DNA from: Dallia pectoralis
Lineage: Eukaryota > Chordata > Actinopteri > Esociformes > Umbridae
Direction: 5' to 3'
DNA: 64,000 nucleotides
Assembly (NCBI GenBank): GCA_029465975.1
Contig: CM055736.1
Location: 5,457,482 to 5,521,481 of the forward strand
Shown here: piece after piece, positions 32,304 through 43,438 of the stretch
Layout of the letters: the number at the start of each line of letters is the position of its first letter
Position numbering within the stretch: position 1 is the stretch's first letter
Position numbers and translations under genes: made by a program
Notes under the pieces: model-generated
Seen by the model: the letters and a program-made list of their open reading frames with translations, nothing else
The model's database searches: none
What the model was told of the DNA's origin: nothing

Positions 32304-33640
32304 GCAAGCAACAATGGGGCGGGGTCCTCCTATTGGAAAGCAAGGGATGAGAAATGAGGCATGAGGAAAAATATTGGTGTTTTATGGTCTATCCGTGTTG
32401 AAATGGCATCAATTAGAGAAAAAATGCAAGGAAACCTGTCAATGCCTTGACCTTTAAGGCAACATTGTTGGCTGAAGTAGTGTATAAAAATATTAGACAG
32501 GTGGGTATAATCTTACAGCCGATCAGTGTTTACTCTAACTCTGTGGTTCTACGTCACTCAGGGTGGCTACAGTGACAGTTGTTTTTCATTGCAGGCAAGT
32601 GATATCAGTTGAATTAAAAAAGGCCGTTAAAGACAGAAATGCCGCATTGTGTTTCGACTTTAAGTTCTGGCGTGGACAGAGTTGGATATAGTAGTCTTTG
32701 TTTGTCTAAGTATGGCAAGGCCTAACAGTTTGTATGAGGCCTATGTATACTCCTATGCAGGTCAATGTTAGTTATGATTTCAGTGGTTATGGAGTGGCAT
32801 ATTTTGAAGGTTTCTGCTTTAATTCCCTATTAAGACAAATGTCTGTTGGATCTTTGGGCAAAAACTTTTTTTTGTACTAAAGATAGGTTGATTTGGATAA
32901 GAGCATCAGGTAAATGATTAAAACGTCAATGAAATGGTTGCTTTTCCGAGACGTCGGCTCAAAAGAAAATTATCTGTGAAGATTTTAGCAATGCAAGCCC
33001 AGCCAGCCCAATGCAGAGGATATGAGTAAACTCAATAGGATGTAGCACAGCTAAACCTTTGCATGGTCAAATTGACAAATGGTGCATGGCCAAACAATAT
33101 TAACAGACATTATTAACAGGGTCTGCATTAACAAGGGCACAGGCCCAGCCAGCCCCACGCAAAGGTATTGCGTAAACTCAGATGACATACCTCTGCTACA
33201 GAGCAGCCCTGATAACGAAGGTATTGAACAGCTAAGCAAGCCATTTAAACCGTCAGTCTTTCCACTCACGGTTACAACCCAAAAAACACAAAAAAGCCCA
33301 GGATGACACATTTGTCTTAAAAAATATGAACCTAACAAAATATACCAAAAAATGCTCGGGTGAACAGAAGAAATGTCTTGTTGAACTGCATTTTTCCCTA
33401 ATGAATCACTATATGTGTGCCGCAATGCATTCTGGGTCTTAAATGTGACTTAAATGTAAATGACTGGAACGCTTCACGGACTATAGCGGTCATGCTAATA
33501 ATGCTAACCTTTCTATTTGTCAAAATGACTGTTTGGCTGGAACGCTTCACGAACAATAGCTAGCATGCTTACAAGTGATTTTTTTGTAATAATATTGCTT
33601 TATTTCAACTTGAAAGACAATAATTTGTATGGGATTGAAT
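32304..33640 (+). repeat. 2.7-kb tandem repeat, unit C (truncated)
   Basis: Begins with the same TTGCAAGCAACAATGGGGCG start and carries 'cttacagccgatcagtgtttactc' (32510s), 'gattttagcaatg' and 'ccatttaaaccgtcagtctttccactca' (33242). It stops at about 33640, where an unrelated tandem duplication begins. Confidence 0.8.
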
Positions 33641-33905
33641 GGTTTTGCCCATGTCTAAACCATTTGATAAACCCAAATGGGCTCTAATTGTATTTGCCCA
33701 TTCTAAACCCATATAATGATGGCATATGGGTGTACAACCTAAGACCCATGTAGGCAGCCTATATAGGATTGATTGTGTTTGCCCATGTCTAAACCATTTA
33801 ATAAACCCAAATGGGGCCTATATGTTTTTTCCCTTTCTGAACCCATATAATGATGGCATATGTGTACAACCTAGGACCCATGTAGGCAGCCTATATTGGC
33901 TGGGA
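33640..33905. repeat. Tandem duplication, ~138-bp unit
   Basis: Two copies of a block containing 'tttgcccatgtctaaaccattt', 'ataaacccaaatggg', 'cccatataatgatggcatat' and CCCATGTAGGCAGCCTATAT. A related inverted piece lies at 2098-2160. Confidence 0.85.
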
Positions 33906-34017
33906 TTAATCACAGTACATAATATACATTAATACTAAATTAAGTAGATTACAATCATATCTGCATTACAGCTAACATGGGCTTGAGCATTTATACGTAT
34001 ACATACATATACATAAA

Positions 34018-34151
34018 TACGGAGCCCTGGAGGTGACATGAATCATTTATTTTTTAACTGGTGGCCACGACTTACTAACTCGTGGGCACGACTTGCTTAT
34101 CTCGTGGCCACAACTTACTAACTTGTGGCCACGAGTTAGCACTTCCTGTCC
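34018..34151 (+). repeat. Left inverted end with GTGGCCAC palindromes
   Basis: Runs from TACGGAGCCC to ACTTCCTGTCC. Palindromes occur as GGTGGCCACGAC, CGTGGGCACGAC, CGTGGCCACAAC and TGTGGCCACGAG at 22-bp spacing. These are probably binding sites for the element's transposase (inference). Confidence 0.85.
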
Positions 34152-37100
34152 AATATAGGCTTTTATTGCATCACAATAGAAAGCCGGAATTAGCCGCCAT
34201 TAATTGCTGAAGCAGTGTACATCTTTTGGTTATTGCGTTCATGACCGCCTATAATTGCTCGACAGTAAGCATTTCCCGAAAGTTGGTCAAGATGATGGTG
34301 TGGCTCGGGAATAGGGTTGCCAACCGTCCCTTTAAATACGGAATCGTCTCGTATTTGAGAATAAAATAGCGCGTCTTGTTTTGAATCAGCAGTGCTTACA
34401 AGACTACAGCCGTGATAAACAGCAAGCATCCTTTATTATTCTGTATTGAAGCTGGCCACCCTACTCGTGAATAAACACTCCAAGGTAAAGTCTTCCAAGC
34501 TGGAGAAAGAATACAAGTTCTTCTACGATAATGTTATCTCCAATTATAGAGGTAAGTGGCTTTAATTCTGTTAATGCTGATTGCTAGCTTGTTATGTTTA
34601 ATAAGCGAATCGTCAACTTGTTAGATTGGATACATTTTTGGCTGATTTTGAACCTATTTTAATAATTCGAACATTGTGACCGATTATTAATGCTATTAAG
34701 ATATTTCGGCTTTCACTTGGGTATGTCAGTGGTTATTAAATTGTTGCCTGTGCAGCCTCAAAGGCACTAGCTAACTTTAACAGCCATTATTAGTTTGGAT
34801 GGTCACGGCTACATACATTAACGCTCTGAAATGCCGTTGCGGCAGTTAAAGAATCATAGTCTGCTGTTAGGTTGTTGTTTGTATGTGGTTAAACATTGAA
34901 TCCCTTCTCAGTATGATAATCTTCACAGAAGTAAAGTTGGTTTGAAATTCGATATTGCATATTCAACGGATAGATCAGGTCCGGTTTTCCACAAACAGCC
35001 ACTCTACACCCCGGTGATCGACCAACAGAAACCTCTGTGTGCTTATAGGTATGGATCGTCTATAAAGTACATGTCTCAATGTTATTAATTCAATAGCTGT
35101 TTAACATGGCCTTAAAACTCCAAACCACTTCCAAATTGTTTATAGAGGACACACATGTTGCACAGCCTCAGTTTAAGGAAATGGTGAAAACAAATGTTTA
35201 TAAAAAATTTAAAAACTGTAAAACTCAATTGCTTTTTTGTGCAAAGACTTATCAAACCACGTTTAGATTGTCAACAGAGGCCACCCACATGTTACACAAC
35301 CTTGATTTAGGTTTTAAATGTTTATTAAACATGTGTTACACCATTCATTTAAAGACCAAATGCTATGCAACATAGCAAATTTCAGCTATTGAATTAATAA
35401 CATTGAGACTTGTACTATATTTACGGTCCCTAACTATAAGCTGACTGAGGTTTCTCTCGGTCGACAACTGGGGTGTAGTGTGGCTGCTTGCGAGAACCGG
35501 ACCTGAACTCGGGCTTCGAATATCCAATATCGAATATCCAATATTGAATATCCAACCAACTTTACTTCGATATAATCTTCCCCCGTTTTACAAAAATGTC
35601 AGATTTAATGAATTGAGGAAGTGCAACATATAGACTTTAGGTTACATTGACAGAAAGTCCAGCACTGAGTCCGAAAACATGCTCAAGTTCCTGCTCATCA
35701 ACATGCGTTACTGGCTTTCTGTAGTATATTATTTATCAACTGGACATCATGTAGTCTAATCTTTCTGTTCCCTGTTGGATTTCATCAGATTTAGTTTGTA
35801 TCCAGACAGTGCTACAGTACCAAAATACCCCAAACTCTAATATGTAGTAAATAGAGCATGGTTTCAGACCTGTGCAGGTTCAGGCTTTTTTTTATTTTCG
35901 GCTGTTGCAGATGCTCTCTTTGTTGTTCCATATCTGCTTTTGCAGATGTATATTTTTTGATGTTCTACTGCTGTTGCCTTAATTTTGTTCAACCTAGTTT
36001 CACAATAATCTTCCTAATGTCAAGTAAATGCATGTGTAGCCTAAACATCCAAACTTTCCGTCAAGTATATGTTCTTCATTTTTAGATTGTGCTGCATGCC
36101 GTTAAACCTGCGGAATTAAATGGATGCTCCTGCTGGTGTGCTGCTGGAATGCAACCAGGTGGTATGACTCCGGTTTCAAACGGCTTCTTACAACACCGGT
36201 GTGCTTCAATCATGGCACCGACCAATGAATGACACAGGTAAGTTTGCCTGATGCAAGTTGTGTGTTTAAAGTTTACACACTGTTAGAATACTGATTCTGC
36301 ACTACTAGTGTACCATCATTCTATTTTGCAGAGCAGCGGTTGCCTAAAAAGGGTGTACACCTACAATATGACTTGTACAGTCACCTACAGGATCATTCCT
36401 ATAATGCTCTCTTTAAAAAAGGCATTGATACAGTCACCTTCAGGATCATTCCTATAGATCACTCTTTTAACTAATGCAGGTTGGCGAGATCCCTGTGTAT
36501 CAATGTGACGGATGGTGAAAACACTTTAATAGTTCCTCACTTATTAGCATTAATTTTAAAGAGTTTATTTTAATCAGATCTCTCAAGTTAGGTAATATGC
36601 TTCATCATCAACAGGGTCCAGGAGGTGGTCTGGGGTGGCAATGGCAACCCCTGAAATCTGATTGGCCACCACGGGGCCAGCCCTAAAAATCTGTGATTTG
36701 ATTTGCCGGAAATCTTACAGGCCCCCTAAACCAAGTCTGGGCCACATCTTGGCCACCCCACTCAAATTGTTCTCAACACGGCCTTGATCGTCACATTAAC
36801 TAATTGTGTTTTTCCCGCATAGGACATGGTGGGGCAGCATACCAACATGGTCTTTCATGCTGGACTACCTCAACATAAAACTGGATCTGGATATTCATTG
36901 GATTTTGATGTGACATCACCTTGCTGTGTAGGACTGTAAAGAGAATGCTTAATAATCAGTAGGTTGTGTGGAGGACAGAGATTCAGTTAAGGAATCCAAT
37001 ACATATATTGCTGTACAAGAATTTTTTCCAATATCTATTAATAATAATAACTGTAAATATATTGGCTTGTCATTCTTCAATTTAATGCTTAAGATGATCC

Positions 37101-37779
37101 ATTTATTTGGTGTTTTATATATTCAAGACTATTATTAAAGTTTATTTTTAACAACTTGGCTGTAAAATCAGCGAAGGCTGATTCTTTTCAACTTAATTTG
37201 CTTAATGGTATTATCCATTGCAAAATGAACAAATTATTCTGTGGTACGGTAATATTTGCACAATAGCATAGTACTAATTTAGAGCTGTTTGGAGCAGAGT
37301 TTGTATCTGACGCTGGAAATCTGTATACACGTTTCCATGGCAACAACAAAGTAAACGTGCGCAACGTTTATGATTGCTGACTAATTTCAGGTTAAGCTGT
37401 TATAATTTCCTGTTTATTTTAATGTAGATCATTTAATGAGTGGAACTCTGTCATGCTGTTTTTTATTATATTTACAGCTAAGAACATTTGTTTTGATAAA
37501 GTTACACAATACACTACAGGAAGTTAGGTTAGAGTCGAGTGCCAGAAAGGAAAAATAGTTGTAGATAACGGTAAAGTGACGAACATTTCAGATCATGTTA
37601 ATTTTCTACCGCTGGTTTACAAGGCAAACCGTTTTCATGGTGTTTTAGAAAAGTTTGAGAAAGAATAAATATACAAATGGACATCAGTATACGAAGCATG
37701 GAGTATTTTATAACCAGGGTAGCAACAGAGTTTACTATTGGCAATTGAAGGATACACAGCACACCAAAGCACAGCAAAT
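34152..37779. other. Interior of the IS3EU-like element without a recognisable gene
   Basis: Holds an inverted-repeat block (34915-35590) and several exon-like pieces on the plus strand bounded by splice-like sites: a donor GAG/GTAAGTGG at about 34554, an exon after CATTTTTAG near 36085 ending CACAG/GTAAGT near 36237, an acceptor TTTTGCAG near 36332, and an acceptor CCCGCATAG near 36823. No protein of note is encoded. A 136-bp stretch at about 36627-36762 has inverted TGGGGTGGC / GCCACCCCA ends. Confidence 0.4.
34915..35590. repeat. Inverted repeat block nested in the IS3EU-like element
   Basis: Left arm about 34915-35100 and right arm about 35382-35590 are inverted copies, sharing GAAGTAAAGTTGGTTTGAAA-type ends, CAGGTCCGGTT, 'agccactctacaccccggtg' and TCTCAATGTTATTAATTCAA. 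The ~280-bp middle contains two diverged direct copies of an 'aaaccac ... cacatgttgcaca' block. Its look is that of a small DNA element, but I found no clean duplication. Confidence 0.65.
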
Positions 37780-38183
37780 TCAGACAGTAGACGAAGCAGA
37801 TGCATTCAAACATCTGTGCATGTCCATGTGTGGTTGGAGTGGAGGTCTAGGAATCTGCTCAATTAGTTGAGGACGTATGTTGCTTCTCAGCAATATGTAC
37901 AAGTCAAGTGCTTCAGACATATTTTTGGGAAACCCCAGGCCTGATTCATCCATAGTGATTGTGCATAAATCAAACATGTCCTCATCACATGGTAAAGAGG
38001 TAAGGGATTTGCAGACCTCTTGGCAGACATGCAATTAGTATAATGTGAAACAATTAGGTCGTCAGCACCCCACAAGTGAGGTGCCAGGTACATAATCCCA
38101 GGTATTCCACTTGGAACGTTCATGTTTGTTGAGGGCCTTATGCGATGAGAGTTCCAAACATCTTTGATTTTATTTAATTCATC
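37780..38183 (-). pseudogene. Integrase-like transposase, 3' exon
   Basis: On the minus strand, after a splice acceptor (TTTATAG at 38184-38190), the exon reads DELNKIKDVWNSHRIRPS and VPSGIPGIMYLAPHLWGADD. After a one-base frameshift near 38034 it continues LTSLPCDEDMFDLCTITMDE and SEALDLYILLRSNIRPQLIE, ending at 37780. The pattern (TrpAsn..HisArgIleArgPro followed by PxGxP and a C-terminal helical tail) resembles the part after the catalytic core in integrase-core proteins that teleost genomes carry in many copies. The D-D-E core itself is absent. Assignment is from memory of the family, not a search. Confidence 0.55.
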
Positions 38184-38524
38184 CTATAAAGTGAAAGGAG
38201 TGAGTCAAAGTAAAATGTATGAATAAACAATATTTTATACAACAATTGCCAACCAAAGTGATAGGAATCAATTCATACTACACATAGCTAACTAACCATA
38301 TTTTCATGACATGACAGACATGAATACAATTTCCTAGGTGTTAATTTGGGATTTGAAGCAACTTCTGATTGATCAAATTTAACAAGTAACCTGTCTATTT
38401 TATAATTCTACAGTTGATCAATTTAAATTTAATTTGTCAATGAAATATCTATAGTAAAAGGAAATATAAACTGTAATCAAGCCTTTTACGAGGCTTAGTT
38501 AAAATACAGTACATTTTCTCTTAC

Positions 38525-38550
38525 CTGGATGGTACCCATGAAGCAAAACG
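38525..38550 (-). pseudogene. Integrase-like transposase, upstream exon remnant
   Basis: Directly inside the right inverted end, the minus strand reads FCFMGTIQ followed by a splice donor CAG/GTAAGAG. Joined in phase to the exon at 38183 across a 341-bp intron (38184-38524) it continues the same domain. The rest of the gene upstream is gone, with the deletion edge at the inverted end. Confidence 0.5.
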
Positions 38551-38552
38551 TT

Positions 38553-38730
38553 GGACAGGAAGTAGTAAGTCGTGGCCACGCGTTAAACAAGTCGTGGCCA
38601 CAAGTTAGTAAGTTGTGGCCACGAGATAAGCAAGTCGTGGCCACAAGTTAGTAAGTTGTGGCCACGAGATAAGCAAGTCGTGGACACGAGTTAAAAAATA
38701 AATGATTTATGTCACCTCCAGGGCTCCGTA
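38553..38730 (-). repeat. Right inverted end with GTGGCCAC palindromes
   Basis: Inverse of 34018-34151 but 44 bp longer, equal to one additional pair of 22-bp palindrome units. Six palindromes are present, the outermost changed to GTGGACAC. Confidence 0.85.
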
Positions 38731-39034
38731 CATAAATACCTACTCAAATGTAACTGTATAAATGCATGCATTCATACCGGTACACATCTCATCTCTGTAA
38801 CCTGTGCACAACGTGAACAAAGAACGGTGACATGAAATGAGTCTAGTCACCAAACACAACAAACCTACAACGCCCATACGGCGTAACTGAACTAAACATT
38901 ATTGCTAATAATAATTGCTAATAAATAAAAGTAACTCACAGTTCGTACAAACAGCATCACAATATTGTCCCTGAAGCAATTGACAGATCCGATTCGCTGA
39001 CTGGCTGGTGGGTGGAGTTATGTCTTAAAGGGAA

Positions 39035-39215
39035 ATGCCACTGGTTGGTTTGACAGCCTTTGTAACAGTTACCATGCTAATCGGGCTTATAAGTGATTTT
39101 TTTCTATTAATATTGCTTTATTTCAAGTTGAAAGAAAATAATTTGACACCTGTCAAGCAAGGAATCAAGTCAATTAAAGCAGCAGTTCAAGAGACAAAGA
39201 AACAGCATCATTACT
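39035..39215 (+). repeat. Dispersed 2.7-kb-family repeat, short copy
   Basis: Bases around 39090-39215 ('ttataagtgatttttttctattaatattgctttatttcaagttg' and 'ggaatcaagtcaattaaa') match 33570-33630 and 29425-29510. It is a separate fragment in the same orientation. Confidence 0.65.
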
Positions 39216-39365
39216 ATTAGACACCGTCGAGGACCCCTAATGACATTGTTGTGCACTCAGAGTAGCAACATTTATTTTACTACAGAAATTGCAATCCTCC
39301 ACATCTGCAAAGTACAAGGGTGGGCCCTGTTAACTCTGGCAGACGAAAGTTCGAGAAACAAAATG

Positions 39366-40396
39366 TCAAGATAGTAGGACAGCCAGTGTTTTACTGAAAG
39401 AGTGTGAGGAGGAATCCAGCGTTGGACAATTATTGTTGTCAGCCAGAGTTTGTGTGCCTTCAGTGATTTGGATCATAGAGTCATCATTTAGAAGATGGAG
39501 TGCAGGGTCGTTGGGAAAGTCTGTACCGGTCAATGTGGAGATAGTGTCCAGTGTTTTGGTCCAGAAGGTATATACGTCAGCGCAGTCCCACAGGGTGTGC
39601 ATGAATGTACCTAGGGTACCATGTTGGCAAAATGTGCAGTATGGATCTGGTGCTAAACCCATCAGGAGCTTTTTCCTTGGGGTCATATAAGTCCTATGAC
39701 ATATGTTAAAATGAATAAATTGGTGATTGTTTTTTTTAAGAACCTGCAACATTCTCCCACCCAGTATTCCAGTCCACCACTCTTCCCGTATGGCTCATGT
39801 CCTTTTCCCACTCTCTAATGCCAGGAATAGAGACTCTTGGATGTGTTATCAGGTTTGCATAAATGTACGATACAGTTTTCCTAGGTGCACCTAGAACCAG
39901 GTCTACAATTGGGTGAGTCTTTAATTCAGGACCCCATGGTACGTTCCAAGGGCAGATCTTAGTCTGAAATAGTAAAACAGAGCGTTCCCAGAAATCTTGG
40001 AGCACTTGTATACCTTTTTGAGCCCAAGTTTCCTGAATGAAAGGTCTACCACCTGTCAATAGATTAAGATTCCGCTAAATGGGGGAAGTTCTGTGCCATT
40101 TTTCTTTGACTCCCAAAAAAAGGTTTGCAATGCATGTGCTACGACAGGACCAAAGCGTAGAATACATGCCTTTTGTGTAATACTAAAAAACAATAAGTCC
40201 TGTAATCTTATTGGCGCTATGAATTCTTTTTCGATGTCCTTCCATTGGATTACTAGTTTCAGGATCCATCCAATGAGTAAGGCAGTGTGAAGGACCAATG
40301 ATACAGCTTGAAGTTAGCCCAGCCACCTTGCGCTTTGTCTAACTGTAGCGTAGACCATTTAATGCGTGGCCGCCTACCGTTCCAAACAAATTTCTT
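39366..40396 (-). pseudogene. Tx1/L1-like LINE ORF2, C-terminal end
   Basis: On the minus strand the frames read, in order, KKFVWNGRRPRIKWSTLQLD (40259-40396), ITQKACILRFGPVVAHALQ (40056-40298), FIQETWAQKGIQVLQDFWER with DLVLGAPRKTVSYIYANLIT (39736-40059), and NICHRTYMTPRKKLLMGL with DPYCTFCQHGTLGTFMHTLWDC (39366-39752). This is the region after the reverse transcriptase in L1-type ORF2, ending in the Cys-His motif (CTFC...HTLWDC). Frameshifts separate the parts. The copy is cut at 40396 by another repeat. Confidence 0.8.
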
Positions 40397-40640
40397 AATC
40401 AGAATCAGAAAAGTGTTTATCGGCCATGAATGTATGAACATACAAGGAATTTACTTTGGCAGGTAGATGCTTACATACAACATAAGAATAGAACAATATA
40501 AATTATACTAAGCGGGTGAGGGGAATAGGGATAGCAAAATACTATACAGAATACAGATAGGTATTGTAGTGCAATAGTGCAAATATTGTAAAGGTATCAA
40601 CTGTAAAGCGTAGGGAGGCCTTGGCTTTCAACGTGGGCAC
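40397..40640 (-). repeat. Rex1-like LINE 3' end fragment
   Basis: Starts with ATCAGAATCAGAAAAGTGTT, which on the minus strand is a 3' tail of TTCTGA-type repeats. The same family occurs at 61122-61385. Common blocks are CATACAAGGAATTTACT, GCTTACATACAACATA and 'aacaatataaattatactaag'. It is non-coding. Confidence 0.6.
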
Positions 40641-40949
40641 TGCAGACATGCCACCCGACTGGAGGTCTGAGAAGAACAAATCCGCTTCTTTAGCCGCATC
40701 CGCACATTTACATTTTGCGCATTTAGCAGACGCTCTTATCCAGAGCGACTTACAATAAGTGCAGGCATTTCACATATAGCTAAAACACACATCAAAAAGG
40801 CAATAAGTACATTGTTCCTGGGTGGGTGCAGGGGGAAGTGCTAGAGATAGAAGGGGTGCTAGGAGAGTAGGAGTGGGTGATAATCGTAGAGGAATGATTC
40901 GGTAGTGAAGTTTCGAACAGGCGAGAGTTGTGGAGCTCCATTCATGGAG

Positions 40950-42780
40950 CTACTGGAGGTACAGTTTGAAGAGGAATGTTTTTAGACGTTTTTTGAAGAT
41001 TGGTAGAGAGTCCGATGATCTGATCTCCAGAGTGGAGTTGTTCCACCATTGCGGGGCAAGCACGGAGAACAATTTAGACTGAGCAGATCGGGAGTTGCCC
41101 TCCCGTAGGGATGGCACTACCAAGAGGCCTGAGGTGGCAGAACGAAGTGCTCGCGTGGGTTTGTACGGCTTGATTAGTGACTGGATGTAGGAGGGGGCGG
41201 TTCCTCTTACTGCCCCATAGGCTAGCACCATGGTTTTGTAGTGGATGCGTGCTTCGACCGGGAGCCAGTGTAGTGTGCGGAACAGCTGAGTGACGTGGGA
41301 GAACTTTGGTAGATTGAAGATCAGGCGGCCTGCTGCATTTTGAATGAGTTGCAGGGGTTTGATGGCGCACACTGGGAGACCAGCCAGAAGGGAGTTGCAG
41401 TAGTCGAGACGTGAGATGATAAGTGCCTGGATCAGCACTTGTGCAGCTTCCTGCGTAAGATACGGCCTTACTTTCCGAATGTTGTAGAGCATGTACCTGC
41501 AAGACCGGGATACCGCCTTGATGTGTGCAGAAAATGAGAGGCAGTTGTCAAGGGTCACGCCAAGGTTTTTCCCACATTGGGTAGCGGGGACTGTGACGTT
41601 GTCCACCGTAATGGACAAATCCTGGAGCGGGCAGGCTCTTCCTTTGAAGAAGAGCAGTTCAGTTTTACCTAGGTTGAGTTTCAGATGGTGTGCAGACATC
41701 CAGGCCGAGATGTCAGTCAGACATGCAGAGATACGAGATGCTACCTGGGTGTCAGACTGTGGGAATGAGAAAAATAGTTGGGTATCATCTGCATAGCAGT
41801 GATAGGAGAGGCCATGAGAGGATATGACAGAGCCAAGAGACCGGGTGTATAATGAGAAAAGGAGAGGGCCTAGGACCGATCCTTGGGGGACCCCAGTGAA
41901 AAGGGGCTGCATGTTCGACGGCGAGCCTCGCCACACCACCTGGTAAAAACGGTCCGACAAGTAGGAGGAAAACCAGGAATGCACTGCTCCTGAGATCCCC
42001 AGGTCAGAGAGGGTGGAGAGCAGGATCTGATGGTTTACTGTGTCAAAGGCAGCAGATAGGTCTAGTAGAATGAGAACAGAGGAGAGAGAGTTGGCTTGGG
42101 CCTTGTGTAGGGCTTCAGTTACACAGAGCAGCTCTGTTTCAGTTGAGTGGCCCGACTTAAATCCTGACTGGTTAGGGTCCAGGAGATTGTTCTGCGAGGT
42201 AGGAGGACAGTTGGTCAGCTACGACGCGTTCAAGCGTTTTGGAAAGGAAGGACAAGAGGGACACAGGTCTGTAGTTGTTGACATCCGACGGGTCGAGAGA
42301 CGGTTTCTTGAGGAGCGGGGTCACTCTGGCCATCTTGAAGTCAGAAGGGACACATCCTGAGGTTAGAGAAGTGTTTATTAGAGATGTGAGATATGGAAGA
42401 AGGTCGGTGGAGATGGACTGGAGGAGTGGGGAAGGGATAGGGTCAAGCGGGCATGTTGTCGGACGGCTGGATTGGTGTCTTCCGGACCGAGCGTGGAGAA
42501 GGAACTCAGACCAGGGACAGAGTCAGTGTGAGGGGAAATAGCGATTTCTGGCGGATGGGTGAATGATGCTCGAATGTTGTCCACTTTCTGTTGAAAGTGG
42601 GTAAGAAAGTTGTCAGCTGAAAGGGACGATGACGGAGGAGGTGGAGGAAGGGTGAGGAGTGTGGAGAAGGTGGAGAAGAGCTTTTTGGGTTGGAAGCGGA
42701 GTCCTGGAATTTCCAGTGATAGAAAGCAGCTTTAGCGGTGGTCAGATTAGAGTTGAAGGCGGTGAGGAGGGACTGGAGGG
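40950..42780 (-). CDS. L2 LINE reverse transcriptase
   Basis: The clean part is a 344-codon frame at 40950-41984 with FTGVPQGSVLGPLLFSLYT and the active site YHCYADDTQLFFSF, then the region IKPLQLIQNAAGRLIFNLPK and TLHWLPVEARIHYKTM, ending at a natural stop after KTFLFKLYLQ. Upstream to 42780 the polymerase continues with frame changes: the minus strand shows the KLFSTFSTLL linker, 'KMARVTPLLKKPSLDP', NNYRPVSLLSFLSKTLERVV and DQSGFKSGHSTETELL, then LLDLSAAFDTVNH with the first catalytic aspartate. It would prime reverse transcription at a nicked target. Long intact stretches suggest moderate age. Confidence 0.88.
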
Positions 42781-43434
42781 TGTTGTGGAAATTTTAGACT
42801 TTAATCGCTGAATTCGAACTTAAAGTAAGACGCACGAGAGTATGATACAGTTGACACTTTTAACAGGTTTAATTGCAATTAAGAAACCATTTCTCAAATA
42901 CAGGTATAAGCTTTTGCATTGATCAGATCAATCCCTATGGCAAGCTTAAAGAATAGGGTTGAGATCAGACTGACCTAATGAGAAGAACTTCTGCAGGGGT
43001 ATTTAAAGGAATGAAGTTACGCACACTCATTGACACACCAACCTAAACAGAGATGATGGAGAACAGATGAGGTCCTTAGAAGATCTCACCAAATATAGGA
43101 TAATATTCATGACATATGGAGCTGTCATGAAAACCCGAGGGTCACTCCCCAGTCAAGTCTGATGCATATCCATTTGTGGTGTGAACAAAGACCCATACAT
43201 TTCCTTTTGACAGTCCATCCCAGATAAGGTAAACAGGACATCTGTTTCTAGCATTGGGCCCCTCTAACAATGTAAAGATAACATTCCGGCTTCTCCTCCG
43301 AAAGGAACCAGATCCTGTTTTTCAGAGTCTCGTGCTTTCCGTTCTTAACGTTTCTCTGTGCCTTTTGGCCTAAACAACATCTATGAGACTTACATGTAAC
43401 TAAACTTCTTAAATGATCATAAAATTCCATAACA
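42781..43434. mobile_element. Solo LTR inside the L2 LINE
   Basis: The block starts TGTTGTGGAA and ends TTCCATAACA, so both strands read TG...CA with a partly inverted end. The 4-bp duplication AGGG is at 42777-42780 and 43435-43438. The L2 reading continues from one side to the other when the block and one duplicate are ignored. On the minus strand ATTAAA occurs near the end. The 654-bp size and lack of genes fit an LTR left by recombination. The superfamily is unknown. Confidence 0.75.
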
Positions 43435-43438
43435 AGGG

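Larger units (their letters stand above)
34018..38730. mobile_element. DNA transposon with GTGGCCAC-rich ends, IS3EU-like
   Basis: The ends are TACGGAGCCCTGGAGGTGAC at 34018 and its inverse ending at 38730. The duplication is CATAAA (34012-34017 and 38731-38736); because TA pairs at both ends it can also be read as 8 bp, ACATAAAT, with ends starting ACGG. TAC ends and a 6-bp duplication, together with an integrase-like gene fragment on the minus strand, fit my knowledge of the IS3EU superfamily. The inverted ends are 134 bp (left) and 178 bp (right) and contain 4 and 6 copies of GTGGCCAC-type palindromes spaced 22 bp. The catalytic part of the gene is missing, so the copy is non-autonomous. 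Confidence 0.75.

Noticed and set aside
34040..34151. GTGGCCAC repeats as a CRISPR-like or bacterial operator array
   Set aside because: They are present in inverted form at both ends of one transposon, so they are subterminal repeats.
36627..36762. Small MITE with TGGGGTGGC ends
   Set aside because: The inverted ends are only about nine bases and no duplication is evident.
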